Shown here: positions 17,182 through 25,691 of the stretch, piece after piece
Layout: each line of letters starts with the position of its first letter
Position numbering within the stretch: the stretch's first letter is position 1
From: Clostridiales bacterium
Lineage (GTDB): Bacteria > Bacillota > Clostridia > Lachnospirales > CAG-274
DNA: 64,000 nt
Reading direction: 5' to 3'
Assembly (NCBI GenBank): GCA_018371275.1
Contig: JAHALF010000007.1
Location: 26,750 to 90,749, forward strand
Notes under the pieces: generated by a model
What the model saw: the letters and a program-made list of their open reading frames with translations, nothing else
Databases searched by the model: none
Told to the model about the DNA's origin: nothing
Made by a program: the position numbers and the translations under genes

Positions 17182-17592
17182 TTAATCGTTAATATTATTT
17201 ATTACATCTGATAAAGTGTACTTTTTAAATTCTTGTATAAATTTTTCTGTGGATGATTTTACTATATTTTTTATAAGACATTTTTCACTATTATATGTGC
17301 AGTTTATACTATTTTTATTACATTCTATAATTTTTGAAAAATCTTCACAAAAGACTAAAACATCTCCAAGATTTATATCTTTTGGGTCTTTAGCTAGTTT
17401 TATACCACCATTTCTGCCTTTTAATGATAATATATACCCTTCTTTAGCTAATGAGTGTACTATTTTTTTAATATGATTTTCTGATATATTTAGATTATTT
17501 GATAGTTCTTCTACTGTATAAAGTTCTTTTTTATTAATAGATAAATATATAAGTGTTCTAAAAGAATAGTCTGTAAATTTTGATAGGTTCAT
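17182..17592 (-). CDS. Rrf2-family iron-sulfur regulator, NsrR-like
   Basis: A 136-residue transcription factor with an N-terminal winged helix (about 1-65, including ENHIKKIVHSLAKEGY). Three cysteines spaced C91-x6-C98-x6-C105 are in the region that binds a [4Fe-4S] or [2Fe-2S] cluster in NsrR and IscR; C82 is a further cysteine. NsrR senses nitric oxide and represses detoxification genes. Here it is divergent from a globin of the NO-dioxygenase type, which strongly suggests an NO-sensing role. It probably also controls itself: an AATATT-N4-AATATT dyad overlaps its promoter. Confidence 0.85.
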   Translation of the reverse strand: MNLSKFTDYSFRTLIYLSINKKELYTVEELSNNLNISENHIKKIVHSLAKEGYILSLKGRNGGIKLAKDPKDINLGDVLVFCEDFSKIIECNKNSINCTYNSEKCLIKNIVKSSTEKFIQEFKKYTLSDVINNIND

Positions 17593-17616
17593 ATGAAGTT
17601 TTCTCCTTATAATATA

Positions 17617-17638
17617 AATATTAAATAATATTATACCA
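17617..17638 (-). promoter_or_regulatory. Extended -10 promoter of the Rrf2 gene with overlapping dyad
   Basis: On the minus strand, TGG then TATAAT (17638-17630) forms an extended -10. The dyad AATATT-AAAT-AATATT (17617-17632) overlaps its downstream edge and could be an autoregulatory operator. The -35 is weak. Confidence 0.5.
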
Positions 17639-17668
17639 TAAAATCACAATAAAGTAATAAAAATAAAC

Positions 17669-17697
17669 TTGACTTGATTACTCTAATATGATAAAAT
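17669..17697 (+). promoter_or_regulatory. Sigma-A promoter of the globin gene
   Basis: TTGACT (17669-17674), 17-bp spacer, TAAAAT (17692-17697). Confidence 0.7.
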
Positions 17698-17719
17698 GTG
17701 TAAATAGAATACACATTTT
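17693..17719 (+). promoter_or_regulatory. Candidate operator: perfect 10-bp inverted repeat over the globin -10 and start site
   Basis: AAAATGTGTA (17693-17702) and TACACATTTT (17710-17719) with a 7-base centre. It covers the -10 and the predicted transcription start and ends next to the AAGGAG ribosome site. A repressor bound here, such as the divergent Rrf2 protein, would block transcription. Confidence 0.55.
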
Positions 17720-17735
17720 AAAGGAGATTATCATT

Positions 17736-18173
17736 ATGTTAGATGCAAAGACTATTGAAATTATTAAAAGTACAGTACCTGTATTACAAGAAAAAGGTGT
17801 AGAAATTACAAAACATTTTTATAAAGTAATGTTTGAAAACAATCCAGAAGTTAAGCCTATGTTTGATATGCAAAAACAAGAATCTGGTGCTCAACCAATA
17901 GCTCTTGCTAATGCTATATTAGCTGCAGCTAAAAATATTGACAATTTAGAGGCTATTTTACCAGCTGTAAAATCTATTGGAGAAAGGCACGTGGAAGTAG
18001 GTGTTTTAGCTAAGCATTATCCAATAGTTGGTAAAAATTTACTTATAGCTATAAAAGATATGTTAGGCGATGCTGCTACAGATGAGATTATGGAGGCTTG
18101 GGAAAAAACTTATAATGCTTTAGCAGAAGTATTTATTAATGTAGAACAAGACATTTATAATTCTAAAAAATAG
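17736..18173 (+). CDS. Single-domain globin related to the flavohemoglobin heme domain
   Basis: A 145-residue heme protein matching the globin half of Hmp. The heme-pocket residues sit at the Hmp positions: Y29 (B10), F43 (CD1), Q53 (E7) and proximal H85 (F8) in [11 protein letters not shown]. The FAD/NAD reductase half is absent and no reductase gene is adjacent, so another protein must supply electrons if it works as a nitric-oxide dioxygenase or reductase. The ATG at 17736 follows AAAGGAG; an in-frame ATG at 17688 lies in the promoter. It is divergent from the NsrR-like gene and ends at a 20-bp hairpin. Confidence 0.9.
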   Translation: MLDAKTIEIIKSTVPVLQEKGVEITKHFYKVMFENNPEVKPMFDMQKQESGAQPIALANAILAAAKNIDNLEAILPAVKSIGERHVEVGVLAKHYPIVGKNLLIAIKDMLGDAATDEIMEAWEKTYNALAEVFINVEQDIYNSKK

Positions 18174-18180
18174 TTTTTAT

Positions 18181-18222
18181 ATAAAATAAGTCTATCTAAA
18201 TTTTTAGATAGACTTATTTTAT
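18181..18222. terminator. Bidirectional terminator, 20-bp perfect stem
   Basis: Arms at 18181-18200 and 18203-18222 with a TT loop. It separates the convergent globin and nuclease-fold genes. Confidence 0.8.
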
Positions 18223-18227
18223 ATATT

Positions 18228-19874
18228 TTATCTTATAACAATATAACTTTTTATTTTATCATATACATCGCTAGCATTATTAGCTTTAAAAAATTCTTCT
18301 ATTTCTTCTAAAGAGCCAAAATTATCTTGTTCTCTATATTTAATAATATTATCTATTAATAAACTATTAATACCATTATTTAAAGATAAAAGTTCTGTTT
18401 TAGATGCAGTATTAATATTTGTATATAAGCTAATTTTATTATTAATATCCGATACATCTAAAGGAAGCTGTGCTGGTTGTCTTATAGGTCTTTTTTGTAT
18501 AATATGATATGTTTGGTTAGTAGATATTTTTTGTTCATACATTTGTTCTTTTGTAGCAGTATTAATATTTATATATTCATCTTTATTTTTATGAACATAC
18601 ACAACGTCTTTTACTTTTTCATACTCAGATAAACTTATTATATTTTTTAAATCAGATTTTTCAGATAAATTTTTATCTTTAATTTTTTCAGCAGTTGTTT
18701 TATCAAAAATAGATGTAAGCTCGTCTATATTATCAGTATTTAAGTCTATAAAAATATTAAGATTATCTTCTAAATAATGTATATCTTGTTCTGTAATATT
18801 ATTTGTACCAAGTTTAGAAAGCTCCATTAAAGTTTTATATGTATATCCATTTTTTCTATAAGCTATAATATCATCGGCAAAAGAATAAGGTACATCAGCA
18901 TTTGTAAGGCGGGATTTGTTAGATAAAGATATGTTTGCTCTGCTAGATGATTTACTAATATCAATATTAGTAGTATCTTCTACGGATATATAGTCAGATA
19001 TTTTATTATAATCAGATTTTGGTATAATACTAGAAAGCTGTGATATATTTTTAAAGTCTTTCTCATAACGCTTATTAAGTATTTTTTGGATATTTTCATC
19101 TGAAAGGTCATTTAATGTTTTAAGCTCAAATTCATTAGCAGTATTAATATTAGTACAAACAGTTAAGGCGTGTTTATTTTGGTCGTATATTTTTTTAGTA
19201 AAACCTTTAACAAATTTTATTTCTTGAATGTTAGAAAAAGGATTTTTTTCTCTATATTTTACTATTTCTTTAGCAAGATCAGAAGATACATCTTTTAAAA
19301 GTTTTTCTAGTTGTTCTTTTGTAGCAGTATTAATATTGATTTTATCATTAGTTTGAGTAATATTACCACTACTAGAGCCAATAATACTTGAATAGTTGTC
19401 GTCTTCAAATCTCCACATACCAGTTAGGTCTTGTTTTGCTGTATTTTGAGATTGTAAAAGGCTATTATATGTACCACCTTTATCTTGCTTTGTATCTATT
19501 ACAGCATAACCATTTGATACCATTTCATTATTTATGTTTCTACCATTACAGTATACTAACATATAATTAAACTTTCCACCATTATAAGAATTACCATCGT
19601 TTATAAGTGTAACATTTTGCCCAAGCAAAGTATTTGTAAGGTATTCATAGCTATCATCAAAGCCTTTAGCATCAATACCTTTTAACTTAACATAGGAAGT
19701 ATTATTATTAGGTAACATAACTTTAATAGTATCACCATCTAAAACTTGTAACACTTTGGCAGAAGTGTTATTCACAGTTATTTGATTAATTTCTTTAGAG
19801 TATGTAGGAATATTAAATCCTAAAATAATACTAATAATTAGTATAAATGCAATTAGATTTTTAAATTTTTTCAT
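18228..19874 (-). CDS. Secreted SNase-fold protein with six ComEA-like helix-hairpin-helix repeats
   Basis: A 548-residue exported protein: signal peptide 1-26, a staphylococcal-nuclease-like domain (about 38-155), a short linker, then six helix-hairpin-helix units beginning near residues 178, 241, 314, 375, 434 and 485. Four carry the ComEA-type opener (NINTATKEQ, NINTANEFE, NINTATKEQ, NINTASKTE). In the nuclease domain the metal-binding pattern LDGDT and a later Asp (GIDA) are kept. However, the catalytic Arg35 and Glu43 positions of staphylococcal nuclease align to Lys and Gly, and Arg87 seems replaced. It may therefore bind rather than cut DNA. The start ATG follows AGGTGAT. It is divergent from the foldase operon. 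Confidence 0.85.
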   Translation of the reverse strand: MKKFKNLIAFILIISIILGFNIPTYSKEINQITVNNTSAKVLQVLDGDTIKVMLPNNNTSYVKLKGIDAKGFDDSYEYLTNTLLGQNVTLINDGNSYNGGKFNYMLVYCNGRNINNEMVSNGYAVIDTKQDKGGTYNSLLQSQNTAKQDLTGMWRFEDDNYSSIIGSSSGNITQTNDKININTATKEQLEKLLKDVSSDLAKEIVKYREKNPFSNIQEIKFVKGFTKKIYDQNKHALTVCTNINTANEFELKTLNDLSDENIQKILNKRYEKDFKNISQLSSIIPKSDYNKISDYISVEDTTNIDISKSSSRANISLSNKSRLTNADVPYSFADDIIAYRKNGYTYKTLMELSKLGTNNITEQDIHYLEDNLNIFIDLNTDNIDELTSIFDKTTAEKIKDKNLSEKSDLKNIISLSEYEKVKDVVYVHKNKDEYININTATKEQMYEQKISTNQTYHIIQKRPIRQPAQLPLDVSDINNKISLYTNINTASKTELLSLNNGINSLLIDNIIKYREQDNFGSLEEIEEFFKANNASDVYDKIKSYIVIR

Positions 19875-20009
19875 AATATCACCTATAAGTTATAATAAAA
19901 AATTTTATGGCTTTTTTAACCAATAATATTTATTATAACAAAAAAAATATATTTTTTCTATAAAAATTTTAAAAATACATTACATTTATATTAAATTATT
20001 TAAAATAAA

Positions 20010-20038
20010 TTGAATTGTAAAATATGATAGTATATAAT
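20010..20038 (+). promoter_or_regulatory. Sigma-A promoter of the foldase/ABC operon
   Basis: TTGAAT (20010-20015), 17-bp spacer, TATAAT (20033-20038), 31 bases before the first start codon. Confidence 0.75.
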
Positions 20039-20068
20039 TTATATAAAAAATTATAATAGGTGAAAATT

Positions 20069-21058
20069 ATGAGAAAGTATAGAAAAAGTAAGAAATATTA
20101 TAAGTATAGAAATTTTGTATTTATAATAATTTTAGCTTTATTTATTTTTATTTTTGGAATATATATTTTTAAATATTTTAGTATAGATAAAGATTATGTT
20201 TTAAAGGTTAATAATGAATACATATATAAAGATGAATTTTTATTATATTTAGATGAACAAGAGCGTATATTTGAAGAAATAGGCGGAGTTGACATATGGC
20301 ATACAGATTTTGATGGTATATCTGCTAGAGATGTAGCAAAAAATAACACTATAAATTCTATTATTTTTTTAAAAGCTGTAGTGGATAAAGCAGAGAGCTT
20401 AGGGATAGATCTAAATAAAGAGGAAGAAGATATATATAAAGAAAAAGCATTATCATTAAAAGAAAATATGAAGATAGAGAGTAATTTAGAAATACCTCTA
20501 GACATATGTGAAAAATTTGAAAGAGAAAAAATGATAGAGGCTAAAGTTTATGAATATATAACAGGTACATTTGTCATAGATGAAAAAGATTTTGAAAAAT
20601 ATTTTAATAGTTATATGGAAAAAAATGATTATAAATTAAATAAAATAAATCTTGATTATATTATTATAAAAAACAACCCTAATTTTAATGCTAAAGAAAA
20701 GGCTAGCATTATAGCTAAAGATATAAATATTGAAACAGATTTTGATAATTTTAAAGGACAATCATTTATAGAAGTTTATAAAAATGTTGACTTAGAAAAA
20801 GGGTTATTTGAAAAAAATATAGAAGACAAAATTTATCAATTAAGTGAAAATAGTATAAGTAGTATAATACAAGGGAGAGATGGTTTTTATATATTTAAAA
20901 TAAATAAAATATTAAAACAAGATATGAAAGATATTGAAAAATTAGTTAGAGAAGATTATATAAACACAAAAAAATCCGAAATATATAGCGTACAGACAAA
21001 AAATTGGTTAAATAATATGAAAGTTGAAAAAAATAGTGAAATATTGTCGAAAATGTGA
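20069..21058 (+). CDS. Membrane-anchored parvulin-like peptidyl-prolyl isomerase (PrsA/SurA type)
   Basis: A 329-residue protein with a basic N-terminus and one membrane helix (about 17-39) that holds the rest outside the cell. The N-terminal part (YVLKVNNEYIYKDEFLLYL) is the SurA/PrsA chaperone-arm start. The segment at about 190-290 (LDYIIIKNNPNFNAKEKA … GRDGFYIFKINKI) matches the parvulin rotamase fold, although conservation of its active site is weak. It is predicted to fold or escort exported proteins. The ATG at 20069 follows AGGTGA; a GTG at 20060 overlaps that site. First gene of a four-gene operon with a MacB-type transporter. Confidence 0.75.
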   Translation: MRKYRKSKKYYKYRNFVFIIILALFIFIFGIYIFKYFSIDKDYVLKVNNEYIYKDEFLLYLDEQERIFEEIGGVDIWHTDFDGISARDVAKNNTINSIIFLKAVVDKAESLGIDLNKEEEDIYKEKALSLKENMKIESNLEIPLDICEKFEREKMIEAKVYEYITGTFVIDEKDFEKYFNSYMEKNDYKLNKINLDYIIIKNNPNFNAKEKASIIAKDINIETDFDNFKGQSFIEVYKNVDLEKGLFEKNIEDKIYQLSENSISSIIQGRDGFYIFKINKILKQDMKDIEKLVREDYINTKKSEIYSVQTKNWLNNMKVEKNSEILSKM

Positions 21059-21090
21059 TATAATTAGCTAATATTTTGGGAGGTGATGTT

Positions 21091-21828
21091 TTGGATAATA
21101 GTGAAGAATATATAATAGAAGTTAAGAATTTGTCAAAAGTTTATACTATGGGTAGTGAGAAGATATTAGCACTAGATAACATTAGTATAGGTTTTAAAAA
21201 GGGCAAGATATATTGTCTTTTGGGTACATCTGGTTCTGGTAAATCTACTTTATTAAATATGATAGCAGGGCTTGAAAGATGTTCTAAAGGAAATATTATA
21301 TTTAAAGGTAAAAATATTGAAAAAATGAGTGAAGAAGGTCTTGCCATATTTAGACAGAAATATCTTGGATTTGTCTTTCAATCGTATAATTTATTACCAA
21401 CTTTAACAGCATTAGAAAATGTTACTTTACCACTTGTTTTTATGGGGATAAGTAAAAAAAATAGGGAAAAAAGAGCAAAAGAAATGTTAAAGGCTGTTGG
21501 GTTAGAAAAAAGATTAAAACATAAGCCAGCAGAAATGAGTGGTGGGCAGCAGCAGAGAGTTAGTATAGCTAGGGCTTTTGTAAATAACCCACAAATAATT
21601 TTTGCAGATGAGCCAACAGGTAATTTGGATACTAAAACAACTTATGAAATGATGAACCTTATTACAAGTAAGGCAAGGGAATATAATCAAACCCTTATAA
21701 TTGTTACACACGATTTGGAGATAGCAGAATATGCTGATGAGATAGTTTATTTAAAAGATGGACATATTATTAAAACAGAAACTAATGAAAGCCCTAAAAC
21801 AGAAGTAATTTACAACCCAAATGAATAA
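21091..21828 (+). CDS. ABC transporter ATP-binding protein, MacB/LolD type
   Basis: A 245-residue ATPase with Walker A GTSGSGKST, signature MSGGQQQR, Walker B IIFADEPTGNLD and a switch histidine in IVTHDLE. This subgroup pairs with FtsX/MacB-fold permeases that perform mechanical work across the membrane rather than simple import. The start is a TTG at 21091, spaced from GGGAGGTGAT; an upstream in-frame TTG at 21076 overlaps that site. Its permease partner is two genes downstream, with an Ig-like surface protein between. It is 32 bases after the foldase gene. Confidence 0.93.
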   Translation: MDNSEEYIIEVKNLSKVYTMGSEKILALDNISIGFKKGKIYCLLGTSGSGKSTLLNMIAGLERCSKGNIIFKGKNIEKMSEEGLAIFRQKYLGFVFQSYNLLPTLTALENVTLPLVFMGISKKNREKRAKEMLKAVGLEKRLKHKPAEMSGGQQQRVSIARAFVNNPQIIFADEPTGNLDTKTTYEMMNLITSKAREYNQTLIIVTHDLEIAEYADEIVYLKDGHIIKTETNESPKTEVIYNPNE

Positions 21829-21847
21829 AATTAAAAGGAGATAAAAA

Positions 21848-23965
21848 ATGAAATTTTTAAAAATATTTTTAATAACTATTATTTTTATAAATAGTGCTGT
21901 TTCTTTAGCTTTTGCTAATGATACAACTCCAGAAACACCAGCACCAGAAACACAAACATCAGAAAAGCCATCACAAAGCAAACCAACATTAAAAATGGGT
22001 GGTAATAATACATATAGTATAGAAGCTGGCAAAAGTACAGAAGTTACTATACCAATAGTAAATACATCTGCCGATACAGCATTTGATGTTCTTATACAAG
22101 CAAAGGCAACAGGAGAAAGCTCTCCTCTTACTGTAAAATTTTTAAACAGTTCAGATAGAACAACAAAAATATTAAGAGGTGGCAGTCATACTGCAACTTT
22201 ATCAATAGAAGTGGATAAAAATGCAACAACAGGAAAATATCCAGTGACTTTAGAATATTCCTTTACAAGTTTAGATAAAGGGTCTTTTACAAGCAGTGAT
22301 ACATTTTATGTAAAAATAGATAATGGTAGTGTTGTGCCTACAGTTGCTCTTAATAATTTAAAAGTATCTAAAGATAGTGTAATTTTGGGAGATACATTTG
22401 ATATTACTGCTAGTTTAGAAAATGTTTCGGGTATGGAAGCTAACAACGTAAATGTAGAGCTTATAGGATTAGAAGAAAGCAACATAACTGCTGCTGGTGG
22501 AAAAAGCAATGAATTTTTTTCTAAAATGCCAGCAAATACAACACAGCCTATATCTTTTAAATTAGCAACAACAAATATTACAAAAGAAGGCTCTAACAAA
22601 ATAACATTAAAAGTTACATATAATGATTTTTCTGGTAAAGAATATACTAAAGATTACTTTGGATATGTAACAGTGTCTAAAACAGGAAGTACAAGCGGTA
22701 ATATAGATTTAAAAATTTCTAGCCTTATAGCACCAACAGGTACTTTTAATGTAGGTCAAAGTGGTACTTTTAAATTAAAAGTAAAAAACGCATCTAGTGT
22801 AGATGTAAAAGGAGTAAAAGTAACAGCTAAGTTACCAGAAAATATTGTTCCAACATCATCTAACATTGTTTTAATAGATAGCCTTACTCCTAATCAAGAA
22901 AAAGAAGTTTCATTTAGCGTAGCGCCAACAGCTAGTGCTGTTACACAGACATATTCTATTGGTTTTTCTGTAGAATATAGTAATGGGAACAAGTCTACAA
23001 ATGCTGAAGGTACACAAACAACAGATAGTACAGTTATAGAACAGTATGCAGGATTTAATGTAAATAATCCAACTCCTAAAAAAGACGGGGAAAATGCTAA
23101 AACATCTGTTCCTAAAATTATTGTTAGTAGATACGAATCTACACCAAATATAGTAGAGGCTGGTAAAAGCTTTCAATTATCTATGAACTTTAGAAACACA
23201 CACGAATCTAAAACAGTAAAAAATATTAAAATATATTTAACAGTAGAAGATAAAACAGAAGAAAAAGGGAATGTTTTTGCACCAGATAATTCTAGTACAA
23301 CATATTTTATAGATTCTATATCACCAAAACAAGAAGTAGCACACACATTTAACCTTTTTGCTGTGCCAGATGCTAAGCCTCGTTCTTATACAGTAAATGT
23401 AAATTTAGAATATGAAGATGAACAAGCAAACGAATATAAACTTGTAGAGCTTGTTGGGGTTAATGTTAAACAACAAGCTAATCTTGAGCTTAGTGAAATA
23501 ACAAAGCCAGATATAGGTAATGTAGGTAATCCAATGAATATAAACTTTCAGCTTTATAATACAGGAAAAGTAACATTATCTAACCTTATGATAAAGCTAG
23601 ATGGAGAAGGATTTGATACATCTACTTCTACAAATTTTATAGGTAATTTTGAGCCAGGAGCAACAGAATATTATGATGGTATGTTTACACCAACACAAAC
23701 AGGTGAGAAAAACTTAAAGCTTATTATTACATATAACGATACAGATGGCAAACAAGTAGAAAAAGTAGAAGAATTTAAAATAAATGTGGAAGAAATGGTT
23801 ATGCCAGAAGATAATGGTATGCCAGAGCCTATGCCAGAACCAGAAAAGAAATTTCCAGTTAAAACTATTGGCATAATATGTGCTATTGTTTTTGTTATTG
23901 GGGTTGGTATTTTTATATTTGTAAAAAAAGCCAAAGCCAAAAAGGAGTTGGATTTTAATGACTAA
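21848..23965 (+). CDS. Large membrane-anchored Ig-like (CARDB/NEW3) surface protein
   Basis: A 705-residue protein: signal peptide (1-24), a Pro/Glu/Thr-rich linker, then about five beta-sandwich modules of the CARDB or NEW3 kind. Recurring cues are 'VGQSGTFKLKVKN', 'EAGKSFQLSMNFRN' and 'IGNVGNPMNINFQLYN', each with a preceding NxxVE-type strand. One membrane helix (about 672-693) and a basic tail (KKAKAKKE) anchor it at the C-terminus. Such proteins are common next to MacB-type transporters and probably act as the extracellular partner or extend through the wall. It overlaps the permease gene by 8 bases, which implies tight coupling. Its ligand is unknown. Confidence 0.82.
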   Translation: MKFLKIFLITIIFINSAVSLAFANDTTPETPAPETQTSEKPSQSKPTLKMGGNNTYSIEAGKSTEVTIPIVNTSADTAFDVLIQAKATGESSPLTVKFLNSSDRTTKILRGGSHTATLSIEVDKNATTGKYPVTLEYSFTSLDKGSFTSSDTFYVKIDNGSVVPTVALNNLKVSKDSVILGDTFDITASLENVSGMEANNVNVELIGLEESNITAAGGKSNEFFSKMPANTTQPISFKLATTNITKEGSNKITLKVTYNDFSGKEYTKDYFGYVTVSKTGSTSGNIDLKISSLIAPTGTFNVGQSGTFKLKVKNASSVDVKGVKVTAKLPENIVPTSSNIVLIDSLTPNQEKEVSFSVAPTASAVTQTYSIGFSVEYSNGNKSTNAEGTQTTDSTVIEQYAGFNVNNPTPKKDGENAKTSVPKIIVSRYESTPNIVEAGKSFQLSMNFRNTHESKTVKNIKIYLTVEDKTEEKGNVFAPDNSSTTYFIDSISPKQEVAHTFNLFAVPDAKPRSYTVNVNLEYEDEQANEYKLVELVGVNVKQQANLELSEITKPDIGNVGNPMNINFQLYNTGKVTLSNLMIKLDGEGFDTSTSTNFIGNFEPGATEYYDGMFTPTQTGEKNLKLIITYNDTDGKQVEKVEEFKINVEEMVMPEDNGMPEPMPEPEKKFPVKTIGIICAIVFVIGVGIFIFVKKAKAKKELDFND

Positions 23966-25346
23966 TTTTGACATAATAAAAATGGCATTAAAAAATTTAG
24001 CAAAAAGAAAGCTTAGAACAGCTCTTACTATATTAAGTGTTGTTATAGGGGCAAGCTCCATTATAATAATGGTATCTTTGGGGGTTGCTTTAGATGAAAG
24101 TTTTGACAAACAGATAAAAGAAATGGGGAGTATAACTAATATAGATGTTAATGCCAACTATAATGGTAAAACAGGTATAACATCAGAGAACATAAATCAG
24201 TTTAAACAAATAGAAGGTGTTTTGGCAGTAACCCCAATAGTTTCAAGCGAACTAAGGATATTGTTAAATGGAGATAAATATGTAGGCTCTTTTAATGCAA
24301 TAGGTATAGACCCAGCTGTTGCCGATTTATTAGGTTATACTGCCATAGAAGGTAGAGGTCTAACTGGGGAAGATAAAGGTACATACAATATAGTTGTAAA
24401 TCCTCTTGTAGCTTATGGTTTTGATAAAAAAGGTAAAGGAGAGCCTTATCCGAAATGGATATATAGCGAAGAAGATATTGAACCAGAAATGGAAAAAAGA
24501 GATGTTTTAGACCAAAAGATAACTATTACAACAGATAGAAATTATGGTGTTAGCAGAAAATATTCTGGAAATGGTTCAGATACAGATAAAAACATAAAAC
24601 ATAAAACGTATAAAGCAAATATTGTAGGTATTGTAAATAAGTCACAGACATATGATGATAACTATGTTATATTACCTCTTGATACTCTTGAAAAAATAAA
24701 AAAAGATATGGAAAAGGTGTATTCAAATAATGGTCCTTCATCTAATAATACACAAAAAGGATATCAGAGGGTTATTATAAAATGTGATGATATAGAAAAA
24801 GTGCAAGAAGTAATGGATAAAGTAAAGGATATGGGAGAATTTAATGTATATTCTCCTATAGAGTTTATTTCATCTGCTAAAAAGACTAATACTAGTATAC
24901 AGATATTATTAGGTTCTATAGGTGGTATATCTCTATTTATTGCTGCAATAGGTATAACTAATACTATGGTTATGGCAATATATGAAAGAACAAGAGAAAT
25001 AGGTATAATGAAAGTAATAGGTGCAAAAGTTGCTGACATTAAAAAATTATTTCTTTTAGAGGCTATACTTATAGGATTTTTAGGTGGTGGTATAGGTGTT
25101 TTATTTAGCCATTTAATATCTTTTGCTTTAAATAAAGGAGCTCCTTTTATAATGGGATTAATGGGTATGGCTCCTGGAATGGGTATGGGAATGGTAGAAG
25201 AAGAAGCTTCTAAAATATCTTCTATACCAATTTGGCTTAGCATATCATCATTAATATTTGCAAGTCTTATAGGACTTTTGGCTGGATATTTCCCAGCTAG
25301 AAGGGCTGTAAAAATAGAGGCTTTAAAAGCTATAAAATCAGAATAA
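23958..25346 (+). CDS. ABC transporter permease, MacB/FtsX type
   Basis: A 462-residue permease with the MacB layout. One N-terminal helix (about 20-42, ALTILSVVIGASSIIIMVSLG) is followed by a large extracytoplasmic MacB_PCD domain (about 45-310). Three C-terminal helices come next, with the FtsX motif IGITNTMVMAIYERTREIGI. An unusual methionine/glycine-rich loop (GLMGMAPGMGMGM) lies between the last helices, at roughly residues 398-413. It works with the ATPase two genes upstream. It starts 8 bases inside the Ig-like gene, with AAGGAG ahead. Role in export or envelope remodelling is inferred from family. Confidence 0.9.
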   Translation: MTNFDIIKMALKNLAKRKLRTALTILSVVIGASSIIIMVSLGVALDESFDKQIKEMGSITNIDVNANYNGKTGITSENINQFKQIEGVLAVTPIVSSELRILLNGDKYVGSFNAIGIDPAVADLLGYTAIEGRGLTGEDKGTYNIVVNPLVAYGFDKKGKGEPYPKWIYSEEDIEPEMEKRDVLDQKITITTDRNYGVSRKYSGNGSDTDKNIKHKTYKANIVGIVNKSQTYDDNYVILPLDTLEKIKKDMEKVYSNNGPSSNNTQKGYQRVIIKCDDIEKVQEVMDKVKDMGEFNVYSPIEFISSAKKTNTSIQILLGSIGGISLFIAAIGITNTMVMAIYERTREIGIMKVIGAKVADIKKLFLLEAILIGFLGGGIGVLFSHLISFALNKGAPFIMGLMGMAPGMGMGMVEEEASKISSIPIWLSISSLIFASLIGLLAGYFPARRAVKIEALKAIKSE

Positions 25347-25437
25347 TAAGTATTTTTAGTAAAAAAGTAATTAAATATGTATAAAATATATATTTTAGCT
25401 TAAAAATATATTATAAATATTTTTAAGGAGGATATAT

Positions 25438-25644
25438 ATGGATAAAAAAGAAAATTTTATTATTAAAGATGAAGAAGAAATGGGCAAATGTATAGATATA
25501 TTAGAAGGTGAAGAAAAGCTAATAAAAAATGGTTTGTTAAATAAATCTAAAGAAGAGCTATTAGCTATGGTTAAATCTCATCCAAAATATAAAGAGTGTT
25601 TATCTAAACAAGAGCTTATAGAAATACTTACAGATAATTTATAA
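25438..25644 (+). CDS. Small acidic protein of unknown function
   Basis: A 68-residue, highly charged, probably helical protein with no membrane segment (…NKSKEELLAMVKSHPKYKECLSKQELIEILTD…). The ATG is well supported by AAGGAGG 7 bases upstream, and a strong terminator follows, so it is very likely a real gene. The C-terminal half resembles a small SAP/LEM-like helix pair, but no family is recognised. It is 91 bases after the permease gene and may have its own promoter. Confidence 0.7.
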   Translation: MDKKENFIIKDEEEMGKCIDILEGEEKLIKNGLLNKSKEELLAMVKSHPKYKECLSKQELIEILTDNL

Positions 25645-25648
25645 AGAA

Positions 25649-25691
25649 AAAAGTGTATAAATTAAAGTTTTAAATTTATACACTTTTCTTT
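25649..25691. terminator. Bidirectional hairpin terminator
   Basis: GTGTATAAATT (25653-25663) pairs with AATTTATACAC (25673-25683), extended by A-run and T-run flanks. It overlaps the end of the convergent YcxB-like gene. Confidence 0.7.

Noticed and set aside
24764..25243. 159-residue antisense frame opposite the permease gene
   Set aside because: A/T-rich coding DNA gives long antisense frames. No ribosome site or recognisable protein pattern.
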